NCBI GenBank assembly: GCA_038316435.1
Contig: JBBQAQ010000008.1
Location: 43,910-107,909 of the forward strand
From: JACJXF01 sp038316435
GTDB lineage: Bacteria > Bacteroidota > Bacteroidia > Bacteroidales > GCA-2748055
Reading direction: 5' to 3'
DNA length: 64,000 bases
Position numbers and translations under genes: made by a program. Below the pieces are notes generated by a model, which saw only the letters and a list, made by a program, of their open reading frames with translations, had not been told where the DNA came from and ran no database searches. How positions within the stretch are numbered: the first letter of the stretch is position 1; every line of letters starts with the position of its first letter. Below, piece after piece: positions 37,552 through 46,987 of this stretch.

Positions 37552-38501
37552 TTCGTGGGATTATAAAATTTACCTTGCCATGTATCGTGTTTTTCCAGGA
37601 GCTGTTCGAATCTTTGCAATACCGCATCGTATCTCATATCCCAGGGCTGGTTTACACTGAATGGAGGAGGAACTTCACCAGCAATTCTCTCAATTACAAA
37701 TGCAGGATTCAATCTTTCAACAATTTCCATCATCAGTAAAAGATAGTCATCAATTCCCAGAATATTAAAGTCCTCAGGATGAGAATTATACTCATTTGCC
37801 ATGCCTGTTCCTGTGATAATCTGAAGCTGATGAAATTTAATTGTATTTAGCGGCAGAGCTGAAATTATATCTGTTTCCTGCAATATTTCTTCTCTGGATT
37901 CACCGGGGAGACCAATGATCATGTGTCCGCCAGTACGAATGCCTCTTCGTGCAGATTCTTCGATAGCCCATCGGGTTTTTGCAAAATCGTGACCACGATT
38001 AATTTTTAGAAGTGTTTTATCATAACATGACTCGATTCCATATTCAATAATGATGTAGACCTTTTTGCTAAGTTCAGCCAGGAAGTCGAGAATTTCATCA
38101 TTCACACAATCAGGTCTGGTGCCGATTACCAGCCCGATAACCTCAGGAAATGCAAGGGCCTCCTCATAAAGCTTTCTGAGTGTTTCAATGGGTGCGTAGG
38201 TATTAGAATATGCCTGAAAATAGGCGATATATTGCGATGCCCGGCGATATCTGATCCTGTGAAATTCAATTCCTTCCTGAATCTGAGTGCTCACGGACTT
38301 TTCAGGATTGCAATAGGATGGATTGAAGGCCTTATTGTCGCAGTAAGAACAACCTCCCCTTCCAACTTTGCCATCCCTATTGGGACAAGTAAAACCGGCA
38401 TCGATGGCGAGTTTCTGGACTCTCCCGCCAAAAAGTTGCTTAAAATACTCGGTATAGGAATTAAATCTGCGGGAATGCTTCCTTGGATACTCAGGATTCA
38501 T
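37548..38501 (-). CDS. Radical SAM protein, YhcC/TIGR01212 family
   Basis: 317 residues. The iron-sulfur motif is the extended CPNRDGKVGRGGCSYC form typical of TIGR01212/YhcC rather than plain CxxxCxxC. GVNDEI-like VNDEILDFLAELSKKVYI, EYGIESCYDKTLLKINRGHD and HMIIGLPGESREEI are further radical-SAM barrel elements. N-terminal RRFNSYTEYFKQLFGGRVQKL is also family-typical. Reaction unknown. It overlaps addA by 11 bases and addB by 4, so all three are translationally coupled. Confidence 0.88.
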   Translation of the reverse strand: MNPEYPRKHSRRFNSYTEYFKQLFGGRVQKLAIDAGFTCPNRDGKVGRGGCSYCDNKAFNPSYCNPEKSVSTQIQEGIEFHRIRYRRASQYIAYFQAYSNTYAPIETLRKLYEEALAFPEVIGLVIGTRPDCVNDEILDFLAELSKKVYIIIEYGIESCYDKTLLKINRGHDFAKTRWAIEESARRGIRTGGHMIIGLPGESREEILQETDIISALPLNTIKFHQLQIITGTGMANEYNSHPEDFNILGIDDYLLLMMEIVERLNPAFVIERIAGEVPPPFSVNQPWDMRYDAVLQRFEQLLEKHDTWQGKFYNPTK

Positions 38502-41500
38502 GAACTACCTCCTCCCATTTATCAAGCATAACATACCAAATAAAAGCCTTCACATCGCTGTAGCCAATCTCGTATAAAAGCTTCATGTATTTTCTAAGTT
38601 GGCGGTCATATGATGGATTTTCGCGATTCCCGAATTTATAATCCACTACAATCGCAGTATTATTCTTCACAATTACCCTGTCGGGTCTGTATTCCTGGCC
38701 TTCTGATGTTAATATTTCCCTCTCAGAAAATACTTGCCATTCGTTACTAAAAATATTCTCTACAGGTGGAAATTTAAGTTTCGAGGAAAGCAAACCGAAA
38801 ATTTCCTGTTTTTTATTACTATCAATTTTACCTTCAAGAAATGCCTTATTAACAGATATTTCCAGGTCGTCTGGGGATTTCAGATTTGAAAAAATGCCAT
38901 GCATAATAATTCCATAATCAACTTCAGTTGTAGATGGTTCTTCACTTGAAAAAAACTCCTCGCTTCGATATCTAAGCTTAACATTTTGTGGGAATCCGGC
39001 AACCGGGTATGAGTCAAATACTTCGGCAATTGCATTTTTCTGTGATACTAATCCTTTGGCAGGAACAGGGGTACCATATTCGAAAACTGTACCGGGTATT
39101 TGCTTAATTAATTCGGTCTTCATAAATGGGAAATTGCCTGTCTCGAAGGATTTCTCGCTTAAAGAAGCCAAAAGCAAATCGCCTGTGTTTTTAATTTTAT
39201 CAGAAGGAGTGGCAAAAATATGAAGTTCGTGAACCGCACGGGTAAACGCAACATACGAGAGATTCAGGCTATCAACATAAGAATGGAGCATCTCGAGGAA
39301 ATAGTCCCCTGAAAAAAGAGTATTAGCCAAACCTGATCCAAAGTTTACCGGAACAAAAGGCAGAAAATTAAATGGAGCAACATCAGTTTTACACCAAAGA
39401 ATATTGTTTAAACCAGCGGAAGGCAAAAGGTCCCAGTTACAGAAAGGCACTATTACCACATTGAATTCCAGTCCTTTGGCTTTATGAATGGTGAAAATCC
39501 TGATAGCATCCTGCTGTTCAGATACATTAAGTGTTTCCTTGCTACCGGATTCTTCCCAGAATTCGAGAAATGCATTCAGATCGGAGGCTTCTTTCTTCAT
39601 GAATGAAAGAATTGTATCCTGAAAAGCCTGCATGTATGGAATATCCTGCTTATTGGAATTAAGTTCAAATATTTCGCATAAACCCTCAATCAATTCAAAA
39701 AGTGATAAGTGTCGGAGTTTATCATGTTTTTGACGAAAAACCCCATATATTCTGGCAAAGGTTTGTGAATACTCCTCAGTTTTTTCCATGAAAATCCTGT
39801 GATAATCCCCAGGAATATCAGCTCCCTCATTAAGGTAAAGCAGGAATTCATGCTTAATAAAAGCCTCATTCAGTAGATCGAAAGGATTTCTCATACTCTT
39901 CATCAATGCTACAAGAAGTTGGACTGAAGGGTTTGATGCAATAAAAAGACTATCGCTTGAAATTACATTGAAATTAATTCCGTGGAGTTTATCAGCATTT
40001 TTGTTTTTATACTCAAGCAGAATTTCCGCAAGTTGTTTTCCCTCAGCACCTTTCCGCACGAGAAGGGCAATATCACCTGCATGGTATCCGCGTTTTTGAA
40101 GATCAATAATAGTTTCAGGAAGTTTCTCCCTGATTCTCTGCAGATAATCTTCCTTTTTTAATCCCTCTTCAAGAATAGTAAAATTCACATAACCGCCACT
40201 ATCAATGGATTTTAGAGGGATTTGCTGTGAAGACTCGGAATACGCTTTAATAATCATATCAGCCAGTGGCATCAGCTCCGCCTGTTGAGTAGATGTCGAA
40301 ATATCTGCTAGAAATTTAGTTCTTAAAAGCTGAGGTGCAGATGAAAAAATACTGTTATTAAAGCGAATAATATTCTCTGAACTTCTGTAATTTTCACGAA
40401 GAGTTTCTGACTTATAGAATTGAGGAAAGACCTTTTCAACCTCATTTGCAAGAATTTTCCAATCAGAATTTCTCCAACGGTAAATTGACTGTTTTACATC
40501 TCCAACAACCAGACTTGGGTTTGCTGCGGCAAGTCCGTTTAAAATTAAGGGTCGGAAATTATCCCATTGAAACACAGAGGTATCCTGAAACTCGTCGAGC
40601 ATGAAATTTTTATAAAAGTTTCCGGCTTTCTCATAAATAAACGGTGCTTCATTACCGGCAATAATTTCGTTAAGAAACTCAGAAGAATCAGACAGAAGAA
40701 ACAAGTTTTTCTCTCTGGTAATTTCCCTGACCTTCCCCGATAAATCGGCCAAAATGCCATATGCATAAATGAATTTGCGAATTTCCATTGCTGTCCAGAA
40801 GCGAGTGAAATTTGCATCGGAATATGAGATTGCTTCTTTGAGTATTCGGTTCAAGCCATTATTAAAGGCTAAAGTAATCTGATCCTTTTTCGGGGAGTGT
40901 TTTGTATACCAAGCTTCAGGGTTATCAACTGCTTTCAAAGGAGTTTTAAGTGGCAGGTACTTTTCCTTTTCATCTTTTTTATTAGACAGAATCGCATAAA
41001 AAAAGTTAAGAGCGCCTTTCTCTGAACCACTGAAATCGCTGGCTTCGAGACCCATCGTATGAATAAGTTCTAAAGCCGTTTTGGCAATTCGTGACATATC
41101 TGAGCGAAAGTCGTTAATTTCTTTTGAAAGAATTTTCTGATATTCACGTATTCGTTCAGGAGTTTTAAAGATATCATCTATATCGTGTGATAAGTTGCGG
41201 TAGTTTTCTGTAAAAATTTCTTTTCCAAGTTTAATCAGATCAGCTTTAAGATTCACCCCTCTGCCTTCCATTATTTCTTCTTCAGCAAACTTAATAAGCC
41301 ACTCCCTGAGAGCCTGATTTTCGTCCATTGAATATAGGAGATTATCAACTGCCTCACCCAGCACTCTGCTATTATTAAGTTCCAGATTATACCCAGCCTG
41401 AAGGCCAATTTCTCTGGTAAATGCACGAATAACCATTTGAAAAAATTTATCAATGGTTTCGACCGAGAAGCGAGAATAATCGTTAAGAATATCGTTAAGA

Positions 41501-41787
41501 ATATGAGCTGCACGTTTGCAAACTTCTTCTTCTGGTATTTTGTATTTCCGGGAGAGATATTCCAGGTAGGCTGGTTTACCCGATGAATCAGATTTATGAC
41601 AAGAAAGCTTATACAGAGTTTCCATGATCCGGTTTTTCATCTCCGAAGCAGCTTTGTTTGTAAAGGTTACTGCAAGGATATTGCGATACCCGAAATCTTC
41701 CATAAAAAGGAGTTCGAGGTATCGGAGCGTAAGGGTATAGGTTTTACCCGAACCGGCAGAAGCTTTATATACGGTGAGTTTGGACAT
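38491..41787 (-). CDS. addA: AddA-like UvrD/RecB-family helicase-nuclease
   Basis: 1098 residues. Superfamily 1 helicase motifs: Walker A KASAGSGKTYTLTLRYLEL, ILAVTFTNKAASEMKNRI (Ia), MLDEFQDTSVFQWDNF (II), VGDVKQSIYRWRNSDW (III), FTIHKAKGLEFNVVIVPF (V) and LNLSYVAFTRAVHELHIFA (VI). The C-terminal RecB-like nuclease shows RPDRVIVKNNTAIVVDYKFG and QLRKYMKLLYEIGY. With AddB it should process double-strand breaks for RecA loading. First gene of the addA-radical SAM-addB operon. TACTTTTA at 41805-41798 (minus) is a near-consensus -7 box. Confidence 0.92.
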   Translation of the reverse strand: MSKLTVYKASAGSGKTYTLTLRYLELLFMEDFGYRNILAVTFTNKAASEMKNRIMETLYKLSCHKSDSSGKPAYLEYLSRKYKIPEEEVCKRAAHILNDILNDYSRFSVETIDKFFQMVIRAFTREIGLQAGYNLELNNSRVLGEAVDNLLYSMDENQALREWLIKFAEEEIMEGRGVNLKADLIKLGKEIFTENYRNLSHDIDDIFKTPERIREYQKILSKEINDFRSDMSRIAKTALELIHTMGLEASDFSGSEKGALNFFYAILSNKKDEKEKYLPLKTPLKAVDNPEAWYTKHSPKKDQITLAFNNGLNRILKEAISYSDANFTRFWTAMEIRKFIYAYGILADLSGKVREITREKNLFLLSDSSEFLNEIIAGNEAPFIYEKAGNFYKNFMLDEFQDTSVFQWDNFRPLILNGLAAANPSLVVGDVKQSIYRWRNSDWKILANEVEKVFPQFYKSETLRENYRSSENIIRFNNSIFSSAPQLLRTKFLADISTSTQQAELMPLADMIIKAYSESSQQIPLKSIDSGGYVNFTILEEGLKKEDYLQRIREKLPETIIDLQKRGYHAGDIALLVRKGAEGKQLAEILLEYKNKNADKLHGINFNVISSDSLFIASNPSVQLLVALMKSMRNPFDLLNEAFIKHEFLLYLNEGADIPGDYHRIFMEKTEEYSQTFARIYGVFRQKHDKLRHLSLFELIEGLCEIFELNSNKQDIPYMQAFQDTILSFMKKEASDLNAFLEFWEESGSKETLNVSEQQDAIRIFTIHKAKGLEFNVVIVPFCNWDLLPSAGLNNILWCKTDVAPFNFLPFVPVNFGSGLANTLFSGDYFLEMLHSYVDSLNLSYVAFTRAVHELHIFATPSDKIKNTGDLLLASLSEKSFETGNFPFMKTELIKQIPGTVFEYGTPVPAKGLVSQKNAIAEVFDSYPVAGFPQNVKLRYRSEEFFSSEEPSTTEVDYGIIMHGIFSNLKSPDDLEISVNKAFLEGKIDSNKKQEIFGLLSSKLKFPPVENIFSNEWQVFSEREILTSEGQEYRPDRVIVKNNTAIVVDYKFGNRENPSYDRQLRKYMKLLYEIGYSDVKAFIWYVMLDKWEEVVHES

Positions 41788-41942
41788 TTAAGAGGTTTAA
41801 AAGTACGAAAAAAATCTTGTAACATCAGAGTGTCTTCGGCATATTATCAACCGGGCATTAACAATTCTGTTCTGATAACATTTTTCTTTTAAGTGCATTT
41901 TTGTTTGTATTTTAGTGCCAAACTAAACCTATCTCATTTATT

Positions 41943-42554
41943 ATGAAACACACAACCTTATTATTGGTGCTTCTGTTTTGTTCATCGTTTTTTCTTAAAG
42001 CTCAGATGAATACAGGAAGTAAATTTATTGCCGGATATAACCAGTTTGGTTTTAAAACCTATACTGATAAAGCGGTTGGAACAAGCTCTGATGCTGATAA
42101 ATACTTCCATCTGAATCTGACAACCAAAGCCGGATACTTTTTAAAGAACCGCATTGCCATTGGTGCAATTATTGATTACAACCACTCTGTGCAGAATTTT
42201 GTTACCTCAATCTACAAAAATATTGATACAGAATGGGCATTTGGTCCAATCGCACGTTATTACATGGAATATGGCAAAATCATTCCATTTGCTGAAATTT
42301 CAGCAACTTACGGTATGAAAAATTCACGTACAGAATCTTTATCATTTAACAACGAGATAAAGCATTCTGTCCTGAGTTTGTCAGCTGGAATTGGTGCAAA
42401 TTATTTTCTGAATGAGAAAATTGCTATTGAAGGGATGCTGAACTACGGTATGAGTCGACTAAAACCTACAATGAAAGGTGCTACAGGAGAAGGACATCTG
42501 GAAAGTGGCTTTGGTTGTAATTTTGGGCTTATATTCTATTTTGGTACAATATAA
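41943..42554 (+). CDS. Outer-membrane beta-barrel protein (OmpA/OmpX-like, PF13505 type)
   Basis: 203 residues. A signal peptide ends at FFLKAQ (about 21). The mature chain has alternating amphipathic strands with turns, such as KFIAGYNQFGFKTY, LTTKAGYFLKNRIAIGAIIDY, WAFGPIARYYMEYG, and ends with LESGFGCNFGLIFYFGTI (C-terminal aromatic, as for outer-membrane barrels). About eight strands, so a small non-porin barrel. Function unknown. Monocistronic, 200 bases before the lipocalin. Confidence 0.8.
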   Translation: MKHTTLLLVLLFCSSFFLKAQMNTGSKFIAGYNQFGFKTYTDKAVGTSSDADKYFHLNLTTKAGYFLKNRIAIGAIIDYNHSVQNFVTSIYKNIDTEWAFGPIARYYMEYGKIIPFAEISATYGMKNSRTESLSFNNEIKHSVLSLSAGIGANYFLNEKIAIEGMLNYGMSRLKPTMKGATGEGHLESGFGCNFGLIFYFGTI

Positions 42555-42661
42555 TTTTTGGCTGAATATTCATAATAAATTATTTTCGGAGCTTTTATTG
42601 AATTTTGTGACAGATTAATTTCAAGATTTTGAAGAAATAATTACTTGTGTTTTCTCAAGTC

Positions 42662-42734
42662 ATCAATTTGACCTTTGTTTAAAATTGATTGGACAATCTG
42701 AAAAGTTTGTTGTTAATTTGATCTTTAATCAAAT
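42662..42734 (+). promoter_or_regulatory. Two inverted repeats in the lipocalin leader
   Basis: ATCAATTT/AAATTGAT (42662-42669 and 42682-42689) and ATTTGAT-CTTTA-ATCAAAT (42716-42734) lie 20-95 bases before the lipocalin ATG. The first pair recurs as AAATTGAT/ATCAATTT at 46988-47008 before the TolB-like gene. Operators or AT-rich coincidence. Confidence 0.35.
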
Positions 42735-42754
42735 AAACCTGAATACAACCATAT

Positions 42755-43273
42755 ATGCGAAACTTAACAATTGCCATAATATTCCTTATGCTAAATTTAT
42801 CCTGTTCGTCTCAGCCGCCTTTAGAAACTGTAAGTAAAGTTGATTTGAAAAAATACTCAGGAACTTGGTATGAAATGTGTCATCTCCCTGCCCGTTTTCT
42901 TGATGGATGCGAGTGTATTACTGCCACTTACACGGTTGATCCAAAGGGTTTCGTGAATGTTTTTAATAAGTGTAAAAAAAGTAATGGAAAATGGACATCA
43001 ATTTCCGGCAAAGCTTTTTCTGTTGAAGGAACTGGGAATTCAAAACTTAAGGTTCAGTTTTTCTGGCCTTTTCGTGCAAATTACTACATTATTGACCTAG
43101 CTGATGATTATAGCTATGCTGTTGTTGGAGAGCCAGGAAGGAACTACTTGTGGATTCTTAGCCGCACCCCGGAAATGAATCCGGAATTGTACCAAAGGCT
43201 TGTTAAGAAATGTGGAAATAAAGGCTTTCCAGTGGAATTCCTCGTTGTTACAAGTCAGAAGAATTGCCAATAA
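42755..43273 (+). CDS. Bacterial lipocalin (Blc-like) lipoprotein
   Basis: 172 residues with a lipobox at LNLSC (Cys17). The lipocalin signature is KKYSGTWYEMCHLPARFL at the start of the barrel; later motifs are KCKKSNGKWTSISGKAF, FFWPFRANYYIIDLADDY, YAVVGEPGRNYLWILSRTP. Blc binds lysophospholipids or fatty acids and is an outer-membrane lipoprotein in enterobacteria. It carries extra cysteines (Cys42, Cys50, Cys52 region). Start ATG 42755. Confidence 0.88.
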   Translation: MRNLTIAIIFLMLNLSCSSQPPLETVSKVDLKKYSGTWYEMCHLPARFLDGCECITATYTVDPKGFVNVFNKCKKSNGKWTSISGKAFSVEGTGNSKLKVQFFWPFRANYYIIDLADDYSYAVVGEPGRNYLWILSRTPEMNPELYQRLVKKCGNKGFPVEFLVVTSQKNCQ

Positions 43274-43348
43274 TCATCTGTTTAAATTTTTGCTAGCAAC
43301 CGAGATTTCCATTAACATAAAATTACCTGAGGATAAGGATAAAAAAGT

Positions 43349-43356
43349 TAAATTTG
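43349..43356 (+). promoter_or_regulatory. -7 promoter box of mnmA
   Basis: TAAATTTG matches TAnnTTTG, followed by CAG, 20 bases before ATG 43376. Confidence 0.5.
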
Positions 43357-43375
43357 CAGCTATCAAACAATTTCA

Positions 43376-44551
43376 ATGGCACAAAGGGTAGTTGTAGGTT
43401 TATCAGGAGGCGTGGATTCGAGCGTTGCAGCATATCTGCTTAAAGAACAGGGATATGATGTAGTTGCTGTTTTTATGATAAACTGGCATGATAAAGTTGG
43501 TTTACTCAAAGCCGATTGTCCCTGGGATGAAGATGTTTTGTTTGCCGAAATGGTTGCCAAAAAAATAGGAATCCCCTTTCATGTTGTTGATCTCAGTGAA
43601 AAATATCGTGCCCGAGTAGTTGAATATATGTTTGCTGAATACGAAAATGGTCGCACTCCAAACCCGGATGTACTCTGCAACCGGGAAATAAAATTCGATG
43701 AGTTCTTTACTGCCTGCGAGCAGTTTCATCCTGATTTTATTGCAACAGGTCATTATTGTAAAAAAGAGAAGTTTTTGTCGGAAAACGGCATGGTTTATCG
43801 ACTCCTTGCCGGCGACGATCCCGGTAAAGAACAAAGTTATTTCCTTTGTCAACTATCTCAGAAACAACTTGCGAAGGCACTCTTCCCTATCGGACATCTT
43901 TACAAATCGGATCTTCGCGATATTGCGCGCAAGGCAAAACTGCCTTCTGCTGAAAAGAAGGATTCACAGGGAATTTGTTTCGTGGGTAAAGTAAGTCTGC
44001 CGGAATTTCTGCAGCAACAACTCAAGGCAAAAGAAGGCCAAATCATTGAAATCCCGGAAGAATCCCCTATCTATAAAAATACTATACCTAATCCCTCTGT
44101 TGAAGATTATTCAAAAGCCATTGTTTATAATGAAACCAACGGTATAGTCGTTGGTAAACATCAGGGAGCTCACTTTTATACTGTTGGGCAGCGGAAAGGA
44201 TTAAATGTTGGAGGAAAAGCCAAACCATTGTTCATACTCTCAACGGATACCAAGGAAAATATTATTTATGTTGGTCAAGGTCAGGAGCATCCGGGCTTAT
44301 ACCGTAAAGGCTTATTTGTTCCAACTGCTGATATTCACTGGATACGACCCGACCTTGAAATGAAAACGGGTGACGAAAAAGATTTTATGGTCAGAATACG
44401 CTACAGACAGCCATTACAGAAGGCTACTCTCTACCGGAAAGAAGAAGGAATGTATTTTGTTTTTGAAGAATTGCAAAGGGGAGTTACATCTGGACAGTTT
44501 GCGGCATGGTATAAGGATGGTGAGCTTTTGGGATCTGGCGTAATTGCATGA
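43376..44551 (+). CDS. mnmA: tRNA-uridine 2-sulfurtransferase
   Basis: 391 residues. PP-loop GLSGGVDSSVAAYLLKEQ binds ATP. Catalytic Cys101 (NPDVLCNREIKFD) and Cys201 (GICFVGK) carry the persulfide chemistry. HYCKKEK, LCQLSQKQLAKALFPIG and the C-terminal beta-barrel (YTVGQRKGLNVGG, MVRIRYRQPLQKATL) are typical. It makes s2U34 in tRNA-Lys, -Glu and -Gln. Monocistronic. Confidence 0.95.
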   Translation: MAQRVVVGLSGGVDSSVAAYLLKEQGYDVVAVFMINWHDKVGLLKADCPWDEDVLFAEMVAKKIGIPFHVVDLSEKYRARVVEYMFAEYENGRTPNPDVLCNREIKFDEFFTACEQFHPDFIATGHYCKKEKFLSENGMVYRLLAGDDPGKEQSYFLCQLSQKQLAKALFPIGHLYKSDLRDIARKAKLPSAEKKDSQGICFVGKVSLPEFLQQQLKAKEGQIIEIPEESPIYKNTIPNPSVEDYSKAIVYNETNGIVVGKHQGAHFYTVGQRKGLNVGGKAKPLFILSTDTKENIIYVGQGQEHPGLYRKGLFVPTADIHWIRPDLEMKTGDEKDFMVRIRYRQPLQKATLYRKEEGMYFVFEELQRGVTSGQFAAWYKDGELLGSGVIA

Positions 44552-44658
44552 AACGCTGAGTTGTTGAGCATTCAGATTTGCTTAAAAAAAATTTATTTAG
44601 TGGGATAATATTTTCGTAAAATAAAAATAGCGGCCTAAAAAGTCAAAAGACAGATATA

Positions 44659-46104
44659 ATGGATATTAAGGTTTTAAAAGAACTATTCAAAAATAAATTC
44701 TCTGTTGAATGCAGTGAAATTAAGCTTCTGGTTCCTGCCGGATCTGCCCGTCAATATTATCGACTAAAAAATGGAAATCATATAGCTGTGGGAGCCTATA
44801 ACAAGGACATACGGGAGAACATGGCATTTCTAAGTTTCAGCAGGCACTTTCTTTCGAAAGGACTTCCTGTACCTGAAATTTTTCTGGTATCGGATGATGA
44901 AAAGTATTACCTGCTGGAAGATCTGGGGGATATTACCTTGAAGCACATGAGTGATTCCCTCAAAAAAGGTTGGGATTTTCCTTTGGAAATGATCCCCTGG
45001 TATAAAAAAGTTATTGATGCACTTATTCAATTTCAGATCGAAGGTCATAAAGGAATTGATTACAGTGTTTGTATTCCAAGGGACTCTTTTGACAGCCGTT
45101 CTATTCTCTGGGATTTGAACCATTTCAAATACTTTTTCCTGAAACTTTCAGGGATACCATTTGATGAGGAAAAGCTAGAAAATGATTTTCAGAATCTTGC
45201 AAAAAAGCTTGATGCCGTTGAACGGGATAGTTTTTTGTTTCGTGATTTTCAGTCAAGAAACATTATGATCAAAGACAATTCCATCTATTTTATTGATTAT
45301 CAGGGAGGTAGAAAAGGAGCCTTGCAATATGATATTGCCACTTTACTCTTCGAAGCGAGGACAAATATCAGCGCTGAAATCAGGGATGAACTGTTATCGT
45401 ATTATTTAGAGGGAATTGTAAAGGTTATGAATACAGGTTTTAACAAAGAATTGTTTTTATCCACATATCTTCTTTTTGCCCTTGTTAGGCAACTTCAGGC
45501 CATGGGAGCTTATGGTTTACGGGGATGGGTTGAGAAAAAGCCTCTTTTTCTACAATCAGTTCCTTTTGCAATGCAGAATTTAAAGTATTTCCTGAAAGCC
45601 GGTGGAAAGGAATTTCGTCAGTTCCCGGAGCTTTTCCGCCTTATGGAAATCATGGTAGATGATGAAGCGCTTAATAAACCTATGCCTGAGTCGGGCGATA
45701 AACTTTGTGTAAGAATTAACAGCTTTTCATACCACAAGGCTATTCCAAACGACCTGACAGGTGAAGGTGGAGGGTTTGTATTTGATTGCCGGGGGATTCA
45801 TAATCCCGGTAGATACTCTGAATTTAAGAGTCTGACAGGTAAAGATACCGAAGTGCAAAAGTTTTTTGAAGGGAAAACAGATATGGAAAGCTTCCTAAAG
45901 GATGTCTTTTCAATAATTGACCGAACAACGAAAAACTATATAGAACGCGAGTTCCGTAACCTCCAGGTTTGTTTCGGATGCACCGGCGGGCAACATCGAT
46001 CTGTTTATGCTGCTGAAAAACTTGCAGAGCATCTTGAACATAATCGCTCATTAACTGTCTTACTAGAGCACCGTGAACTAAAAGGGTTTAATTCTGAAAA
46101 ATGA
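44659..46104 (+). CDS. AmgK-like amino-sugar kinase fused to RapZ C-terminal domain
   Basis: 481 residues. Residues 1-335 form an APH-type kinase: LLVPAGSARQYYRL (nucleotide loop), YYLLEDLGD, the catalytic loop FLFRDFQSRNIMIK and metal-binding IYFIDYQGGRKGALQYD. This branch resembles AmgK, which phosphorylates MurNAc/GlcNAc at the anomeric carbon. Residues 345-481 match the RapZ C-terminal domain: INSFSYHKAIP, FVFDCRGIHNPG, LTGKDTEVQKFF and CFGCTGGQHRSVYAAEKL. In E. coli RapZ this half binds glucosamine-6-phosphate. The stop overlaps the next start (46101-46104). The fusion suggests an amino-sugar-sensing kinase. Confidence 0.85.
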   Translation: MDIKVLKELFKNKFSVECSEIKLLVPAGSARQYYRLKNGNHIAVGAYNKDIRENMAFLSFSRHFLSKGLPVPEIFLVSDDEKYYLLEDLGDITLKHMSDSLKKGWDFPLEMIPWYKKVIDALIQFQIEGHKGIDYSVCIPRDSFDSRSILWDLNHFKYFFLKLSGIPFDEEKLENDFQNLAKKLDAVERDSFLFRDFQSRNIMIKDNSIYFIDYQGGRKGALQYDIATLLFEARTNISAEIRDELLSYYLEGIVKVMNTGFNKELFLSTYLLFALVRQLQAMGAYGLRGWVEKKPLFLQSVPFAMQNLKYFLKAGGKEFRQFPELFRLMEIMVDDEALNKPMPESGDKLCVRINSFSYHKAIPNDLTGEGGGFVFDCRGIHNPGRYSEFKSLTGKDTEVQKFFEGKTDMESFLKDVFSIIDRTTKNYIEREFRNLQVCFGCTGGQHRSVYAAEKLAEHLEHNRSLTVLLEHRELKGFNSEK

Positions 46105-46241
46105 GTAAAAAACTTTGCAAAAAGGGAGAAAGTCTGAATAAGAAAGGCAAAAAGCTTACATTCGAATGTAAAAAGTGCGGAATGAAAACCTATAAAGAAA
46201 ATTTCTGTTGCAAACCATTTAAAATAATCAAAGCAGCCTGA
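46101..46241 (+). CDS. Small Cys-rich protein, 46 residues, possible zinc ribbon
   Basis: ATG 46101 overlaps the kinase stop (ATGA), runs 46 codons and ends TGA at 46241, three bases before the MurU-like gene. The protein has a basic N-terminus (MSKKLCKKGESLNKKGKKL) and cysteines at 6, 23, 26, 36 and 37 in a CKKCGMKTYKENFCC arrangement, resembling a compact zinc ribbon. Tight spacing on both sides and the even Lys/Cys pattern support a real, coupled gene. I do not recognise the family. Confidence 0.7.
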   Translation: MSKKLCKKGESLNKKGKKLTFECKKCGMKTYKENFCCKPFKIIKAA

Positions 46242-46244
46242 GAT

Positions 46245-46946
46245 ATGAAAAAAAGAGCGATGGTTCTTGCCGCAGGACTAGGAACACGGCTGATGCCACT
46301 GACAGAGAATAAGCCAAAAGCTCTTGTCGAATACAGGGGTAAGAGTTTACTGGAGATTATCCTTCGCAGGTTGATACATCATGGTTTTAGGGATGTAATT
46401 ATTAACCTGCATCATTACCCCGAGCAAATCATTTCTTTTCTGGAATCGAGGAAGAATTTCGGTGCAAATATCATTTATTCCGACGAATCAGATGATCTTC
46501 TGGATACCGGAGGTGGAATTAAAAAGGCCTCTCCCCTGTTCGAAAACGAGCCAATTCTAATTCATAATGTTGATGTTTACACTGATCTGAATCTCGACGA
46601 TATCTATAATTTCCACAACGATTATGAGCATCTTGCCTCCCTTGCTGTAAAAGACCGTACAACAACACGTCCTTTTTTGACTAATGAAAATGGGATTTTG
46701 TGTGGCTGGGAGAATCTTGTAAGCGGTGAAAAAAGAATTGTTAGAAACGATATTCCCTTACACCCGATTGCTTATAGCGGAATTGCTGTATTGAGTCCGC
46801 AGTTTATTGAGTTAATGCCAGTTACCGGGTGTTATTCTTTAACGCCGGTAATACTGAATATTGCCAGCAAACATGATATTCATCTATTTCCACATACGGG
46901 AGCATGGAAGGATATGGGGCGACCTGAGGCTTTTGAGATTTCTTAG
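46245..46946 (+). CDS. Sugar-1-phosphate nucleotidyltransferase, MurU-like
   Basis: 233 residues. The N-terminal signature MVLAAGLGTRLMPLTENKPK binds nucleotide; LDTGGGIKKA and ILIHNVDVYTDL (metal Asp) are MurU/RmlA-type. Pairing with an AmgK-like kinase matches AmgK-MurU of Pseudomonas, where MurU makes UDP-MurNAc from MurNAc-1-phosphate in a cell-wall recycling route that bypasses MurA/B (fosfomycin-tolerant). Other NDP-hexose products cannot be excluded. Coupled to the two upstream genes. Confidence 0.82.
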   Translation: MKKRAMVLAAGLGTRLMPLTENKPKALVEYRGKSLLEIILRRLIHHGFRDVIINLHHYPEQIISFLESRKNFGANIIYSDESDDLLDTGGGIKKASPLFENEPILIHNVDVYTDLNLDDIYNFHNDYEHLASLAVKDRTTTRPFLTNENGILCGWENLVSGEKRIVRNDIPLHPIAYSGIAVLSPQFIELMPVTGCYSLTPVILNIASKHDIHLFPHTGAWKDMGRPEAFEIS

Positions 46947-46987
46947 TTTAAAATTTCGCCGTTCCTACAACTCTTCGAAATAATTCA

